Source of the DNA: Thermococcus sp. JdF3
Lineage (GTDB): Archaea > Methanobacteriota_B > Thermococci > Thermococcales > Thermococcaceae
Assembly (NCBI RefSeq): GCF_012027495.1
Contig: NZ_SNUK01000004.1
Span: forward strand, 62,001-126,000
Direction of reading: 5' to 3'
Length of the DNA stretch: 64,000 bases
In this document: positions 37,635-47,194 of the stretch, in pieces
Numbering within the stretch: the first letter of the stretch is position 1
Layout of the letters: every line of letters starts with the position of its first letter
Translations under genes and position numbers: made by a program
The notes under the pieces: model-generated
Told to the model about the DNA's origin: nothing
The model's database searches: none
The model's input: the letters and a program-made list of their open reading frames with translations, nothing else

Positions 37635-40136
37635 ATGGCAGAGCTCGATACGTGCACATGTGATACAATCAGGGAGAAGCTTCCCCATCCGCTTAAGGGC
37701 CTGGCCGACCTGGCCTACAACTACTGGTGGAGCTGGAACAGGCGTGCCACCAAGCTCTGGGAACGAATAGACCCGGAACTCTGGCGCGAGCACAAGAACC
37801 CCGTTAAGCTCCTGCTGGACACACCTGAAGACCGCTTCAAGGAGCTCCTCCGCGACGATGATTTCATGAACCTCTACGAGCTGGTGATGGACCAGTTTGA
37901 GGCTTACATGAATCCCGAGAGCACCTGGTTCTCGACCAACTATCCCAAGTGGGACAAACCTATAGTGTACCTCTGCATGGAGTACGGTATAAGCAGGAGC
38001 CTGCCCATCTATTCCGGTGGTCTGGGAATTCTCGCTGGCGACCACGTGAAGACCGCGAGCGACCTCGGGCTTCCGTTCATAGCGGTTGGCCTTCTCTACA
38101 AGCACGGCTACTTTAGGCAGGAGATAGACAGGGACGGCCAGCAGAGGGAGATATTTCCCGAGTACCGGCCGGAAGAGATGCCGATCACGCCAGTTCTCGG
38201 TAGCGATGGAAAACCGCTCCTGGTCGAGGTTCCGATTGGAGATGGCATCGTCCACGCGAGGGCCTTTGAGGTGAGGGTCGGCAGGGTCAGGATATACCTC
38301 CTCGACACGGATGTGCCCGAGAACAGCGCCGACGACAGAAAGATATGTGACTACCTCTACAACGCCGAGATAGACAAGCGCATAAAGCAGGAAATACTTC
38401 TTGGAATCGGTGGGATGAGGCTCCTGAAAGCCCTTGGGATAGAACCCGGTGTCGTTCACCTCAACGAGGGGCACCCGGCCTTTGCGAACCTCCAGAGGAT
38501 GGCCTGGTACATGGAGGAGGGCCTTACCTTCACAGAGGCGCTCAGCATAGTTAGGGGCACGACGGTTTTCACCACGCACACCCCGGTTCCGGCCGGCCAC
38601 GACAGGTTTCCGATAGAGGAAGTCAGGAAGAGGCTGGCGAGGTTCCTTGGGGGCAGGGAAGAGCTTCTGGAGCTTGGCAGAGAAGGCGACCAGCTTAACA
38701 TGACCCTCCTGGCCATAAGGACGTCGAGCTACGTCAACGGCGTGAGCCAGCTTCACGCGGAGGTCAGCAAGCGCATGTGGAAGGACCTCTGGCCGGACGT
38801 CCCGATAGACGAGATACCGATAGAGGGCATCACGAACGGAATCCACACCATGACGTGGGTTCACAACGAGATGAGGAAGCTCTTCGACCGCTACATTGGA
38901 AGGGTCTGGCGTGAACACACGAACCTGGAGGGAATCTGGTACGCCGTTGAGAGGATCCCTGACGAGGAGCTCTGGGAGGCGCACCTCGAAGCCAAGAGAC
39001 AGTTCCTCGCCCTTCTGAGGAGGAAGATCATGCGGCGGAACCAGCGCCTCGGTACGGACGACCCTCTCCCGAGCATCGACGAGAACGCTCTCATAATTGG
39101 CTTCGCCAGGCGCTTTGCAACCTACAAGCGGGCGACGCTCCTGTTCATGGACCTTGAGCGGCTGAAGAGGATCCTCAACAACCCCGAGCGGCCGGTGTAC
39201 CTGGTCTTCGGTGGAAAGGCCCACCCGATGGATGAAGCGGGGAAGGAATTCCTTAAGCGCGTTTACGAGGTCAGCCAGATGCCCGAGTTCCGGGGCAAGA
39301 TATTCGTGATGGAGAACTACGATATGGGCAGCGCCAGGCTCATGGTTGCGGGAGTCGATGTCTGGCTCAACAACCCGCGCAGACCGCTGGAGGCGAGCGG
39401 AACGAGCGGCATGAAAGCTGGATTGAACGGCGTCCTCAACGCGAGCATCTACGACGGCTGGTGGGTCGAGGGCTACAACGGAAAGAACGGCTGGGTGATC
39501 GGCGAGGAGAGCACGGAGCCGGAGACGGATGCCGACGACGTCAAGGATGCCGTGGCCCTCTACGAACTCCTTGAGAGGGAGATAATCCCGACCTACTACG
39601 ACAACCGCGAGCGCTGGGTTTACATGATGAAGGAGAGCATCAAGGGCATCGCCCCGCGCTTCAGCACCCACCGCATGGTCAAGGAGTACATGGACAGGTT
39701 CTACTCGAGGGCCATGAGCAACCACATCTGGCTCACCCGCGACGGGTACCGCGGTGCGAAGGACATTGCCGCGTGGAAGGACCGCGTCACCGCCTCGTGG
39801 GACGAAGTGCGGCTCTGTGATCCGAAGGTTCGCGAAGACGGAACCGGTCTGGAGGTGGAGGTCGTCCTGGACGGACTGAAGCCCGAAGACGTCCGCGTGG
39901 AGCTCTACTACGGGGTTAAGGCCGAGGGCTACAACGTCGAGAGGGCCCACATAATAGAGCTCAGGCATCCGAAGAAGCTCGAAGGCGGCAGGTGGCTCTA
40001 CACCTACGAGGGCAACGCTCTCAGACATCTGGGCGACCCCTGCTGGCACTACGCGCTCCGCGTTTATCCGCACCACGAGAAGCTGCCCCACAGGTTCCTC
40101 CTCGGTCTGGTGAAGTGGAGGAGCATTGATACCTAA
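37635..40136 (+). CDS. malP: Alpha-glucan phosphorylase (maltodextrin/glycogen phosphorylase)
   Basis: An 833-residue GT35-type phosphorylase that releases glucose 1-phosphate from alpha-1,4-glucans. The archaeal and short-form start HPLKGLADLAYNYWWSWNRR is clear. The PLP-lysine lies in NPRRPLEASGTSGMKAGLNG (near residue 600); ARRFATYKRA and GGLGILAGDH are further family blocks. GGGTGG lies 5 bases before the ATG at 37635. It is followed by a T-rich stretch that probably terminates transcription. The TGM operator implies repression when sugars are absent. Confidence 0.96.
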   Translation: MAELDTCTCDTIREKLPHPLKGLADLAYNYWWSWNRRATKLWERIDPELWREHKNPVKLLLDTPEDRFKELLRDDDFMNLYELVMDQFEAYMNPESTWFSTNYPKWDKPIVYLCMEYGISRSLPIYSGGLGILAGDHVKTASDLGLPFIAVGLLYKHGYFRQEIDRDGQQREIFPEYRPEEMPITPVLGSDGKPLLVEVPIGDGIVHARAFEVRVGRVRIYLLDTDVPENSADDRKICDYLYNAEIDKRIKQEILLGIGGMRLLKALGIEPGVVHLNEGHPAFANLQRMAWYMEEGLTFTEALSIVRGTTVFTTHTPVPAGHDRFPIEEVRKRLARFLGGREELLELGREGDQLNMTLLAIRTSSYVNGVSQLHAEVSKRMWKDLWPDVPIDEIPIEGITNGIHTMTWVHNEMRKLFDRYIGRVWREHTNLEGIWYAVERIPDEELWEAHLEAKRQFLALLRRKIMRRNQRLGTDDPLPSIDENALIIGFARRFATYKRATLLFMDLERLKRILNNPERPVYLVFGGKAHPMDEAGKEFLKRVYEVSQMPEFRGKIFVMENYDMGSARLMVAGVDVWLNNPRRPLEASGTSGMKAGLNGVLNASIYDGWWVEGYNGKNGWVIGEESTEPETDADDVKDAVALYELLEREIIPTYYDNRERWVYMMKESIKGIAPRFSTHRMVKEYMDRFYSRAMSNHIWLTRDGYRGAKDIAAWKDRVTASWDEVRLCDPKVREDGTGLEVEVVLDGLKPEDVRVELYYGVKAEGYNVERAHIIELRHPKKLEGGRWLYTYEGNALRHLGDPCWHYALRVYPHHEKLPHRFLLGLVKWRSIDT

Positions 40137-40137
40137 C

Positions 40138-40154
40138 CTTTCCTTTTTGTTTCA
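40138..40154 (+). terminator. T-rich terminator after malP
   Basis: CTTTCCTTTTTGTTTC follows the malP stop by two bases. Thermococcales terminate at T-rich tracts without needing a hairpin. Confidence 0.45.
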
Positions 40155-40276
40155 TCTCTGTGCGGTACCGTGTCCTGGAATGCCAGTTGAAACTTTTAGA
40201 CTTTCTTGATGGTGGGACATATTTTTAACCGGAAGCGTTCATTGTAAAAGCCGGACAACCGACAGGGGGTGAAATC

Positions 40277-41569
40277 ATGGATGAGGTGAAGAAGTGGACT
40301 CTGTACCTTACGTTCCTGGTTGCGGGATTTGCCACGGGCATCGGTAGCATAGGCCTGTTCCCCCAGTTCTGGCTCCAGTACGGCATCACAGGAATGGCTG
40401 TGTACATTGTCTTCCTTGCCGTGTTTACGTACATCGCCATACTTGAGGCAGAGACTGTCATGAAGTCCGGCTACTACTTCGTCGAGCTTTACAACAAGGT
40501 TTCCAGGCGGCCGGCGATGGTGCTGTCCATATTTGTCGTTATAGCGGTGTTCCTTTCGTACTACGCGGCCAACACCATGCTGACGGTGCTCTCGCCCGTC
40601 CTCGGCACGGGGACCGTTGCCAGGCTGATAGCGAAGGTGCTGATGTTCACCGTGGTCTTTCTGATACTCACCAGGGCCAAGGAGAAGACGTTCTCCATCA
40701 TGGCCTTTGGTTCGATAATCTTCGTCGTCGCGGTGGCCGTGACCGCCGTTGCCTTCAAGGTTCAGATACCTGAGAACGCGGCGTTTCTGGGGCTGGCCAA
40801 GCACATGATGGTTGCCAGGCATGGACTAAGCCTCGCCATGATAAAGGCTGCCGCCGAAAGGGCCCTTTACGGTGTCGGCCTGGGAATGGCTTTCTACCTC
40901 ATGCTCGGCAGCTTCATAAACGAGCGCTTTAACGCCAGGGTCATCATCGGGACAGGAATATTCATCCAGCTCCTCATAGGCGTCCTCTCCACGGTAACCG
41001 TGGTTTACGCCATTGCCCCCACAACGCCGGAAAGACTCCTTCAGTACGTCTACGGCGGTGAAGAGGGCGCCATTCAGATGATGGCCGACCTTCCCACGAT
41101 ACTCGCGGATTACCCCATGCTCCTGGCGTTAATAGGCCTTTCTACGTTCTTCGCCGGTGTGACCAGCCTGCTCCCAACCGCGGAGGTTGGCCTTCAGATC
41201 ATCGAATCGATGCTGGGTACCGGAAGAAACAGGGCCGCGACGTACCTAATAGGGACCTCCCTCCTGATAGGTATCTTTGACTCTCCCCCGTTGATAGCCG
41301 ACATGGTCCTCAAGGCGGTTGTTCTTGCCACGTTCTTCACGGCAATGTACGAGCTCTACCCGGTGGTTTCGTCCGGAAAGAAGCTCTCAATGGCCGCTAT
41401 GGCGGTGGTTGCAGTAGGCTCTCTCGCGTTCGTGGTTGGGGGTCTCTACGCCTTCTTCGGCGTGTTCAGGGCCGGCGGGCTCTACTTAGTCTCGGGTGTC
41501 CTGGCGGCCATCGTGCTGCTCTTCAGCCTCTTTGGCGACAGGCTGGTCGCCCAGAAAACGGCCGTATGA
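40277..41569 (+). CDS. NSS-family sodium-dependent transporter homologue
   Basis: A 430-residue protein with about 11-12 helices. The first helix contains FATGIGSIGLFPQFW, matching the conserved unwound NSS/SNF helix 1 that binds sodium and substrate. Bacterial members import amino acids or related amines. A TATA (ACATATTTTTAACC near 40216) and GGGGGTGAA precede the ATG. It stands alone; the substrate is unknown. Confidence 0.87.
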   Translation: MDEVKKWTLYLTFLVAGFATGIGSIGLFPQFWLQYGITGMAVYIVFLAVFTYIAILEAETVMKSGYYFVELYNKVSRRPAMVLSIFVVIAVFLSYYAANTMLTVLSPVLGTGTVARLIAKVLMFTVVFLILTRAKEKTFSIMAFGSIIFVVAVAVTAVAFKVQIPENAAFLGLAKHMMVARHGLSLAMIKAAAERALYGVGLGMAFYLMLGSFINERFNARVIIGTGIFIQLLIGVLSTVTVVYAIAPTTPERLLQYVYGGEEGAIQMMADLPTILADYPMLLALIGLSTFFAGVTSLLPTAEVGLQIIESMLGTGRNRAATYLIGTSLLIGIFDSPPLIADMVLKAVVLATFFTAMYELYPVVSSGKKLSMAAMAVVAVGSLAFVVGGLYAFFGVFRAGGLYLVSGVLAAIVLLFSLFGDRLVAQKTAV

Positions 41570-41622
41570 TGCCCTCTTTTTATTTTCATCTTGAAAATGG
41601 ATAAGAAAAGGTAGCAGCGGCG

Positions 41623-43344
41623 TTACCTGTGGGCAAATATCGCCACGACCTTCTCGGGCGTTACCTCGTCTATTCTAACAAAGCCAAAGCGTTCGAACTG
41701 AACCACATCGTCCACACTGACCTTGGCATCGCTCTCCAGGAGGCCCTTCCTCACCACGAGTTCGTCCCCCTCAGGAACAAGGACCTCACAGGGCTTCCCC
41801 TCTGTGATCCAGTGCACCATCCTCCAGCGGTTCTCCCTGGCGACTTCGTAGTCGACGCTGTGGAACCTCGCTTTTAGGCCCCCCTCTGAGACTTCAACTA
41901 TCTCGACGTTGAAGAGGTCCTTCAGGCGGACGAAACTGCCCGGTTTAAAGAGCTCCATGTCGTCCTTTGAGACGTATACCGGCTTTCCTGGAACGAACTT
42001 GAGCCTCCTGACACCGCGCTCCGGGTGGTCCGGGTGGAGCGGTACCTCCGCCGTGAACTCCTCATCGTAGCCCTCTATCTGCATCGGAATGGGATCGGCG
42101 ACGAAGAAGTACCTGTTGGCCACGGGCTCGATTATCCTCCGGTTTATCGCCGCCAGGTTGTCCCAGCTCACAGTCGTGTCGCTTCTCTTGAGGCCGACGT
42201 CGATGATGAGCTCCCTTATTGCCTCCGGCCTTATGCCGCGCCTCCTGAGGGCCCTTATGGTACCAAGCCTGGGGTCGTCCCAACCGAGGTATTTACCCTC
42301 CTCTATTCCCTTCCTGGTTTTGGACTTGCTGAGGATGACCCCCTCAATGCTGAGCCTCCCGTGGTGAACCGTCTGCGGGTATTCCCAGCCGAAGTAGTCG
42401 TAGAGGTAGCGCTGTCTCGTCTCGTTCTCCGCGTGCTCCTGTCCGCGGAAGATGTGGGTGACGCCGAGCTCGTGGTCGTCTATGGCCGAGGCGAAGTTGT
42501 AGAGCGGCCAGACGCGGTACTTGTCGCCAACGCGCGGGTGGTCCGCGTTGTCGATTATCCTCAGCGCCGGCCAGTCGCGGACGGCAGGGTTGGGGTGCTT
42601 GAGGTCAGTCTTTATCCTGACGACGGCCTCTCCCTCTCTGTACTCTCCGTTCAGCATCTTCCTCCAGCGCTCGAGCTGGACCTCCGGCGGCTCCTCCCTG
42701 TGCGGGCAGGCGATGCCCTTGTCCCTAAGCTCGCGGAACTTCTCCGGTGGGCAGGTGCAGACGTAGGCCTTTCCGCCCTTTATGAGCTCCTCCGCGTACC
42801 TGTAGTATATCTCCAGCCTGTCGCTGGCGATGTGAACTTCATCGACCTTGAAGCCAAGCCACTCAAGGTCCTCCTTGATCCACTCGTAGAACCTGGGTTC
42901 AGGCCTCTTGACCTTCGGGTCGGTGTCGTCGAAGCGGAGTATAAACCTGCCGCCGTAGAGCCTCGCGTACTCGTGGCTCAAAATAGCGGCCCTCGCGTTT
43001 CCGAGGTGGAACGCGCCGTCCGGATTGGGAGCGAAGCGGGTAACGACCTTCCCCTTTTCGGCCTTCGGCAGGGGCGGGAGGCCTTTTTTCTCCTCCTTTT
43101 TCTCCTTCTTTGCCTCAAAGAACTCGGGATAAATCTCCCTGAGCCTGGCCCCCTGCTCCTCGATGCTCATGCCGTTGACCTTTTCCACGATTTCGTTCAC
43201 CAGGGGAATCACTTCCCTGGCCTTCGGTCTCAGCTCAGGGTTCTCGCCGAGAACCTTTCCTATAACCGCCTTTGGGTTTGCCTTCCCCTTGTGGGTGTAA
43301 GCGTTGATGAGCGCGTACTTCAGTATGAGCTCCTCCACGTTCAT
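41623..43344 (-). CDS. gltX: Glutamyl-tRNA synthetase
   Basis: A 573-residue archaeal class I synthetase. The HIGH motif appears as HLGN in RFAPNPDGAFHLGNARA, and KMSKS as ILSKSKTRKG. The C-terminal anticodon-binding part is the beta-barrel type shared with archaeal and eukaryotic GluRS/GlnRS. In archaea the enzyme glutamylates both tRNA-Glu and tRNA-Gln. The start at 43344 (MNVEELILKYALINAY) has GGTGAGGAG; the longer reading to 43425 runs through promoter-like sequence. It is transcribed in the same direction as dnaG. Confidence 0.96.
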   Translation of the reverse strand: MNVEELILKYALINAYTHKGKANPKAVIGKVLGENPELRPKAREVIPLVNEIVEKVNGMSIEEQGARLREIYPEFFEAKKEKKEEKKGLPPLPKAEKGKVVTRFAPNPDGAFHLGNARAAILSHEYARLYGGRFILRFDDTDPKVKRPEPRFYEWIKEDLEWLGFKVDEVHIASDRLEIYYRYAEELIKGGKAYVCTCPPEKFRELRDKGIACPHREEPPEVQLERWRKMLNGEYREGEAVVRIKTDLKHPNPAVRDWPALRIIDNADHPRVGDKYRVWPLYNFASAIDDHELGVTHIFRGQEHAENETRQRYLYDYFGWEYPQTVHHGRLSIEGVILSKSKTRKGIEEGKYLGWDDPRLGTIRALRRRGIRPEAIRELIIDVGLKRSDTTVSWDNLAAINRRIIEPVANRYFFVADPIPMQIEGYDEEFTAEVPLHPDHPERGVRRLKFVPGKPVYVSKDDMELFKPGSFVRLKDLFNVEIVEVSEGGLKARFHSVDYEVARENRWRMVHWITEGKPCEVLVPEGDELVVRKGLLESDAKVSVDDVVQFERFGFVRIDEVTPEKVVAIFAHR

Positions 43345-43421
43345 TCTCCTCACCGGGGGGAGAAAGGCGGGAGTGGTTATAAAGTTAGTCCTCGGAAATT
43401 GGGAGAAAAGGGGTGCGGAGC

Positions 43422-44750
43422 TCACTCCGCGAAGGTGACTATCTTGAGGTTTATCGGGCGCCTGACGACGTTGTACTTCCTCGCGCCGACGAGGTACTTG
43501 ACGCCGCTCTCGCTCACCGTGTCGATGAGCCTCTGGGTAATGACGCCGTTAAAGACGACGGCGTAGACGTCCTTGCGCTCCCTGAGCCGCCCGGTCATCT
43601 CCCTGACGGGTATCTCCGCGAGGACGTTTTTGTCCTTGTCGAGGAGGAGCGCCATCGACTCCTTGGAGGCCTTGACCTTCTCTATGAGCTCGCCGAACTC
43701 GTCGAGCTCGCTTGGCTTCGGCTGCTGGATGGGTTTTATTATCCTCTCCTCCCTCTTGGGCTCGGGCCTCTCGGGCTTTTCCGGCTTCCGCTCCACCGGG
43801 CCCCTCTGCACCTGGCTGGGAGAGTGGGCAGCGGGTTTCCGCTCCTCCTTCCTCTCTTCCCTTGCCTTTGCCTTCTCCTTTTCCTTGATGACGTCGTAGA
43901 AGTTCCTGCCCTTGTAGAATATCTCGGTTATGACCTGCTCCGCCGGGACCTTGCTCCTGAGGGACTTGACTATCTCCTTCTTGGTGAGCTCTTCAACTTC
44001 CTTGCCCTCCGGCGCGCGGGCCACATAGTCCACATCGGCAACCTGGAGGAGCTCCTTGAGGATGAGCTCGCCGCCGCGGTCGCCGTCGGTGAAGGCGGTA
44101 ACAATGCGCTCCTTGCTGAGCTTGGTTATCGTCTCGGGAACCGAAGTGCCCTCCACCGCTATGGCGTTCTTTATGCCGTGCTTGAGCAGGTTGAGGACGT
44201 CGGCCCTTCCCTCAACGACGATAATTGAGTCTGAGAACGGAACGTGCGGTCCAGCCGGGAGCTTCTCGGGTCCGTACTCGATGAGCTCCTTGGCGCGAAC
44301 GGCCTTCTTGACCTCCTCGGTCAGCTCCTGGGTCTCGGGAATCTCCTGTTCCATGAGTCCCTCGAGTATCTCCTTGGCCCTCTCTATGATGTACTTCCTC
44401 TTGGTGGCACGAACGTCCTCGATGCGGAGGACCTTTATGTTGGCCTCCGCCGGGCCAACGCGGTCAATGGTCTCCAAGGCGGCCGCCAGAATCGCGGTCT
44501 CAACCCTGTCGAGGCTCGAGGGAACGGTTATCGTTCCGTAGGTCTTTCCGGCCTTGGTGTGAACTTCAACCCTTATCCTTCCAATCCTTCCGGTCTTCTG
44601 GAGTTCCCTGAGGTCAAGATCGTCACCGAGAAGACCCTCAGTCTGTCCAAAAATAGCACCAACAACGTCCGGCCTTTCAACAATTCCGCTTGCTTCAAAC
44701 TCCGCGTATATTACATACTTGGTCGTTCCGAATTCGTCCTTGGCTGACAT
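43422..44750 (-). CDS. dnaG: DnaG-type primase / exosome subunit
   Basis: A 442-residue archaeal DnaG with central Toprim domain: VEGRADVLNLLKHG and FTDGDRGGELI hold the catalytic Glu and Asp pair. Archaeal DnaG associates with the RNA-degrading exosome and can bind poly(A). A Lys/Glu/Pro-rich linker (about residues 290-350) separates the C-terminal domain. The start at 44750 follows GGGTGATGGT; in-frame ATG 44828 would add 26 basic residues and overlaps the upstream stop (see findings). Confidence 0.95.
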   Translation of the reverse strand: MSAKDEFGTTKYVIYAEFEASGIVERPDVVGAIFGQTEGLLGDDLDLRELQKTGRIGRIRVEVHTKAGKTYGTITVPSSLDRVETAILAAALETIDRVGPAEANIKVLRIEDVRATKRKYIIERAKEILEGLMEQEIPETQELTEEVKKAVRAKELIEYGPEKLPAGPHVPFSDSIIVVEGRADVLNLLKHGIKNAIAVEGTSVPETITKLSKERIVTAFTDGDRGGELILKELLQVADVDYVARAPEGKEVEELTKKEIVKSLRSKVPAEQVITEIFYKGRNFYDVIKEKEKAKAREERKEERKPAAHSPSQVQRGPVERKPEKPERPEPKREERIIKPIQQPKPSELDEFGELIEKVKASKESMALLLDKDKNVLAEIPVREMTGRLRERKDVYAVVFNGVITQRLIDTVSESGVKYLVGARKYNVVRRPINLKIVTFAE

Positions 44751-44824
44751 ACCATCACCCTCTTTCCGTTTTTCAAACTTCTGCTTTTCAGCCAAAATGT
44801 GGTGAAGCACTGTCTTCTTCCTCT

Positions 44825-45226
44825 TCATCGAATCCCCTCCGGATGGGGGTCAGAAACGGAGACGACCTTGAGGTAAAGGCCGTAGAGATCCTCGATACCT
44901 TTAATGTCCTTCTTTGCGATTCTTCTGAGCTCCCTGCGCGTCTCTGCATCGACCCTGCAGGGATAGCCCTCCAGGTACCGGAGGAGCTTCCTTGCGAGTT
45001 CTTCGCCCTTTCTGTCGAAGTCCGTAAGTATCATGACCTCCTTATACGATGAGGCGATGAGCGCAACTTCCGTTAAAGGCAGGCGGGAGAGCCTTATTAT
45101 CTCCGCCCTGACCCCCAGATTCCTCAGAGCCACCTCGTCTCGCAGGCCCTCAACTATGAGGGCTCCCTCAAACTCTCGCAGTTTATCTATAAGCTCCAGG
45201 AATCTTTTATAGTTTTCGGCGTACAT
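44825..45226 (-). CDS. Small Toprim-domain protein (UPF0292-like)
   Basis: A 133-residue stand-alone Toprim domain with ALIVEGLRDEVALRNLG carrying the catalytic Glu and VMILTDFDRKGEELARK carrying DxD. Such small Toprim proteins are thought to act in nucleic-acid metabolism and are commonly adjacent to dnaG in Thermococcales. A TATA on the minus strand (AAGCTTATAACC near 45256) fits. Its stop overlaps a possible upstream start of dnaG (ATGA). Confidence 0.87.
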   Translation of the reverse strand: MYAENYKRFLELIDKLREFEGALIVEGLRDEVALRNLGVRAEIIRLSRLPLTEVALIASSYKEVMILTDFDRKGEELARKLLRYLEGYPCRVDAETRRELRRIAKKDIKGIEDLYGLYLKVVSVSDPHPEGIR

Positions 45227-45305
45227 TTCGCCGTCGGTTGGATAACGAAAGAATGGGGTTATAAGCTTATTGGGTGGCTCTTTGACACGTTCATGTCCAT
45301 AGTAA

Positions 45306-46580
45306 TCAGCAGACGTTCCTGACGGGCACCGTGTGGCTCATCGGCTCCTCGTAGAACTCGTCCATGAGCTTCTGGAGCCGTCTGGAGAGTTCAATCTGGT
45401 TGCCCCACGAACCCTCTATCTTCCCCTTAGCTGCCATCCTCCCCAGGAACTTTCTCATCTCCTCGCTCAGAGGGCTCGGCTTGCAGCGCGCCCAGGGCGT
45501 TCCGGGGAGTGGCATGAAGTAGTGGGCCCTTACCTTCCCGCCCCTTGCCATCACCCACTCCATCAGCTCGATGCTTTTACGCTGGCTCTCCTCGCTCTCG
45601 TTCGGCAGGCCCACGATGAAATCAACGACCGGTTCAAAGCCGTACTCAAGCATGTACTCAACCGCCCTCTGGACGTGCTCCACCCGGTGGATTCTGTGCA
45701 TGGCTTTGAGCATCGCATCGTCACCGCTCTGGGCACCTATGGCCAACCTCCTGTTGTCTGCATAGTCGATGAGGAGCTCCAGCGTCTCCGGGATGACGAA
45801 CTCCGGACGAACCTCGCTTGGAAACGTTCCGTAGTAGAGCCTCCTGCCCTCTTTCCGGAGGGGTTGAAGTGCCTTGAGAAGGGCCTCAAGCTTGTTAAGC
45901 TTTAGTATTGCCCCCGGTGAGCCGTAAGCAAAGGCGTTGGGGGTTATGTAACGCATGTCCCTCATCCTGCGGGAGTACTTCACGATCTGGTCTATCGGCC
46001 GGTGTCTCATTCTGAGCCCCTTGATGTACGGCGTCTGACAGTAGTAGCAGCCGAAGGGGCAGCCGCGTGTTATCTCTATCGGGGATATGAGACGGACGCT
46101 CTCGGGATACGGCGGGAAGCGCCAGAAGTCCTCAACCCTTGCGAAGCCTGTGAAGACGAACTCGCCGTTGATGTAGAACGCCAGCCCCCTGATGTCGAGG
46201 AGCTCCTTTGTGATCCGGTACCCGGTCTTTTTCAGCACGGTGAGGAGCCGGTAGAGAACCTCCTCCCCTTCGCCTATAACCGTGATGTCAAAACCGAGCT
46301 GGCTCAGGGTGTGCTTCGGCATGGCTATCGCGTGGTAGCCTCCGGCAACGAGGAGGGCCCCTTTCTCCTTCAGAAGGCGTACCTCCTCGGGCAGGGGGCC
46401 CCATATCTCCTCGGTGAAGAAGGAGTAGAGAACAACCTTCGGTCTGGCTTTCAGTATCTCTCTGAAATCCTTGGTTATTATCAGCTCACTGAGGTCAAAT
46501 CCCTGGCTCTCCAGGGCTCCGAGGAGATGGACGAAGGCGTTGTGATTGCGCTTTGTCATTCTTACCGCTATCTCTGGCAT
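45306..46580 (-). CDS. B12-binding-domain radical SAM protein (TIGR04013-like)
   Basis: A 424-residue protein. Residues 1-140 form a B12-binding-type Rossmann domain (LLVAGGYHAIAMPKHTL). The radical SAM cluster motif is CPFGCYYCQ near residue 175, followed by the SAM-binding VDFIVGLPNESEE. It belongs to a family found in methanogens and Thermococci with unknown reaction. The ATG has no ribosome-binding site but lies about 25 bases after TTTTAAG on the minus strand, so it is probably leaderless. Confidence 0.85.
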   Translation of the reverse strand: MPEIAVRMTKRNHNAFVHLLGALESQGFDLSELIITKDFREILKARPKVVLYSFFTEEIWGPLPEEVRLLKEKGALLVAGGYHAIAMPKHTLSQLGFDITVIGEGEEVLYRLLTVLKKTGYRITKELLDIRGLAFYINGEFVFTGFARVEDFWRFPPYPESVRLISPIEITRGCPFGCYYCQTPYIKGLRMRHRPIDQIVKYSRRMRDMRYITPNAFAYGSPGAILKLNKLEALLKALQPLRKEGRRLYYGTFPSEVRPEFVIPETLELLIDYADNRRLAIGAQSGDDAMLKAMHRIHRVEHVQRAVEYMLEYGFEPVVDFIVGLPNESEESQRKSIELMEWVMARGGKVRAHYFMPLPGTPWARCKPSPLSEEMRKFLGRMAAKGKIEGSWGNQIELSRRLQKLMDEFYEEPMSHTVPVRNVC

Positions 46581-46653
46581 GTTTGAAGCCTGGAGAAGAG
46601 GCTTAAAACGCTAACGGTTGGGAAAGGGGAAGTAAAAGAAGCCAGAAAGGCCT

Positions 46654-46857
46654 TCAGGCCTTGATGGCAAGCTTGATGTCCTCGGCCTTGACGGTCTTCC
46701 TGCCGGCGTGCCTGGCAAAGTCGGCGGACTTCCTGGCAAGCTCGATGGCGTACTCCTCGAGGTACTCGGCGAGAACCTTGGCAGCGTCCTCACTGACCCT
46801 CTCAGCGCCGGCCTTCCTTATAAGCCTGTCAATCGGGGCAATCGGAAGCTCGGCCAT
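46654..46857 (-). CDS. Archaeal histone
   Basis: A 67-residue histone-fold protein starting [20 protein letters not shown]. It has the three helices and the conserved [14 protein letters not shown] end of archaeal HMf-type histones, and wraps DNA as dimers and multimers. The start at 46857 has GGAGGTG 8 bases upstream. It is monocistronic behind a strong promoter at 46907-46922. Confidence 0.97.
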   Translation of the reverse strand: MAELPIAPIDRLIRKAGAERVSEDAAKVLAEYLEEYAIELARKSADFARHAGRKTVKAEDIKLAIKA

Positions 46858-46906
46858 TCGCAACACCTCCTTAACGGGTTCTTCGGTATTCTTTAGGGAA
46901 TTGGAG

Positions 46907-46922
46907 ATATATAAACCTTTCG
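46907..46922 (-). promoter_or_regulatory. BRE/TATA promoter of the histone gene
   Basis: Minus-strand CGAAAG then GTTTATATAT, a near-consensus strong promoter for an abundant protein. The predicted start is near 46882, with a leader of about 25 bases. Confidence 0.75.
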
Positions 46923-47194
46923 GTAAAAGGAGGCATTTCCGCCGGTTTAACGCCAGATGCACCCTTGAATAAATTTAACTTGGCCAGTTGGGTGTTCATG
47001 GACACCTGCTTTCCTTCCGGTTCTGCCGTCATGACACTACGGCCCATTGGAGGGTCCACCCAGGTGGAGCCTTTTAACGGCCGTGGGCACGATTGAAAAA
47101 AAGCACTGGTCGATACTGCTAACGGCACCGGAAAATTATTCAAACGTGAGCGGCGGGAGGGAGAAGAAGGGGGAAAACCCTCATCCGAGGGAAA
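46923..47194. other. Non-coding gap between histone and dcd
   Basis: About 270 bases between divergent-to-tail neighbours. I see no gene. There is a short inverted repeat, TCCACC, CA, GGTGGA, at 47055-47068, and CCTTTTAACGG just beyond, which could be a TATA. None of the palindromic-element motifs occur here. Confidence 0.4.

Noticed and set aside
37599-40091. 830-codon minus-strand open frame opposite malP
   Set aside because: Mirror of a GC-rich gene; the plus strand encodes an unmistakable glucan phosphorylase.
42025-43566. 513-codon plus-strand open frame opposite gltX
   Set aside because: Shadow frame, Val/Leu/Arg-rich; gltX has HIGH and KMSKS motifs on the other strand.
46923-47194. 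Copy of the palindromic element next to dcd
   Set aside because: Lacks AAACTTTGC-type hairpins, GTGCAC boxes and GC-rich triloop centre.
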